From: Monoplex corrugatus
Lineage: Eukaryota > Mollusca > Gastropoda > Littorinimorpha > Ranellidae
NCBI GenBank assembly: GCA_030674185.1
Contig: CM060307.1
Span: forward strand, 60,173,981 to 60,237,980
DNA: 64,000 nucleotides
Reading direction: 5' to 3'
A model generated the notes under the pieces. It was not told where the DNA came from, did not search any database, and was given only the letters and a program-made list of their open reading frames with translations. Position numbers and translations under genes: made by a program. This document shows positions 63,012 through 64,000 of this stretch, in pieces. The stretch's first letter is position 1, and every line of letters starts with the position of its first letter.

Positions 63012-64000
63012 TCATTGTACTTGTTGATCGGCACTACATTGTACTTGTTGGTCGGCATTACATTGTACTTGTTGGTCGGCATTACATTGTTCCTGCTGAT
63101 TGGCATTACATTGTACTTATTGGTCGGCATTACATTGTTCCTGCTGATCGGCATTACATTGTACTTGTTGGTCGGCATTACATTGTTCCTGTTGGTCGGC
63201 ATTGCATTGTACTTGTTGGTCGGCATTACAGTATTCCTGCTGATTGGCATTGCTTTGTAACTTCTGGTCGGCATTACATTGTATCTGCTGATCGGCATTA
63301 CATTGTACTTGTTGGTCAGCATTACATTGTACCTGCTGGTCGGCATTACATTGTACTTGTTGGTCGGCATTACATTGTACTTGTTGGTCGGCATTACATT
63401 GTACTTGTTGGTCGGATCATTGTACTTTTGTCGCATTACAGTATCCTGCTGATCGGCATTGCTTTGTAACTTCTGGTCAGCATTACATTGTATCTGCTGA
63501 TCGGCATTACAGTGTACTTGTTGGTCAGCATTACATTGTACCTGCTGGTCGGCATTACATTGTACTTGTTGGTCGGCATTACAATGTACTTGTTGGTCGG
63601 CATTACATTGTACTTGTTGGTCGGCATTACAGTGTACTTGTTGGTCAGCATTACATTGTACTTGTTGGTCGGCATTACAGTGTACTTGTTGGTCGGCATT
63701 ACATTGTACTTGTTGGTCAGCATTACATTGTACCTGCTGGTCGGCATTACATTGTACTTGTTGGTCGGCATTACAGTGTACTTGTTGGTCGGCATTACAT
63801 TGTACTTGTTGGTCGGCATTACAGTGTACTTGTTGGTCGGCATTACAGTATTCCTGCTGATCGGCATTGCTCTGTAACTTCTGGTCAGCATTACATTGTA
63901 TCTGCTGATCGGCATTACAGTGTACTTGTTGGTCAGCATTACATTGTACCTGCTATCGGCATTACATTGTACTTGTTGGTCGGCATTACATTGTACTTGT
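63012..64000. repeat. 24-bp satellite with higher-order pattern, runs off the window
   Basis: The unit is CATTACATTGTACTTGTTGG plus TCGG, about 41 copies. Variants CAGTGTACTTG and CCTGCTGATCGG recur in a fixed order. A block GCATTGCTTTGTAACTTCTG then GTCAGCATTACATTGTATCTGC appears near 63246, 63458 and 63866. Period 24 keeps frames open on both strands; not a gene. Confidence 0.95.

Noticed and set aside
62969..63939. ORFs of 130-167 codons on both strands
   Set aside because: Created by the 24-bp period; both strands are open and the sequence is pure satellite.

Overview
The window is eukaryotic and reads as invertebrate, most likely a marine mollusc and probably a gastropod. It holds long introns, very dense (CA)n, (CT)n and (CATA)n tracts, several tRNA-derived SINE families, L2-type and jockey/I-type LINEs, and one spliced gene. 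The species call is inference from repeat style; nothing here fixes the taxon.

The one host gene is a plus-strand Polycomb RING-finger gene of the Psc / Su(z)2 / BMI1 / MEL18 (PCGF2/4) type. Eight exons are visible at 22265, 30179, 36809, 38271, 40254, 44122, 53441 and 56850, with GT..AG junctions and compatible phases throughout. They encode the second half of the RING finger, the basic helix, the linker, the RAWUL domain, and then one giant terminal exon of about 4.8 kb. That exon gives a disordered Ser/Thr/Ala-rich tail of about 1,590 residues, as in fly Psc and unlike the short vertebrate proteins. I could not find the exon with the start codon and first RING half, so it probably lies upstream and positions 1-22264 are probably one large intron. 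The tail is broken by three frame changes, all of the same sign (-1), which looks like single-base assembly deletions rather than decay.

The introns are a layered record of transposition. (i) A short palindromic element, TTAA-CCCTTTGACTCC...GGAGTCAAAGGG-TTAA, occurs at least eight times, with a further set of shorter or variant CCCTTTCACT copies. It looks like a piggyBac-type MITE with a second palindrome nested inside the first. One copy interrupts a SINE at a TTAA, one holds a SINE, two lie back to back sharing a TTAA, and two sit within 20 bp of exon donors. (ii) tRNA-derived SINE A has a dozen copies, one of which has grown a 27-bp minisatellite from its own sequence. (iii) SINEs B, C and D are rarer. 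(iv) Two L2-type LINE copies lie at 26.2-28.7 and 33.1-34.9 kb. (v) An RNase H-bearing jockey/I-type LINE has two copies at 30.6-32.8 and 53.8-54.8 kb. (vi) A third LINE with (GAT)n 3' tails has four copies.

Layout: 1-22 kb intron with repeats; 22-44 kb exons encoding RING end to first half of RAWUL, separated by LINE-rich introns; 44-56.8 kb a repeat-rich intron, the exon finishing RAWUL, and the last intron; 56.85-61.6 kb terminal exon; 61.6-62.7 kb 3' UTR with a candidate poly(A) signal; 63.0-64.0 kb a 24-bp satellite that runs off the window.
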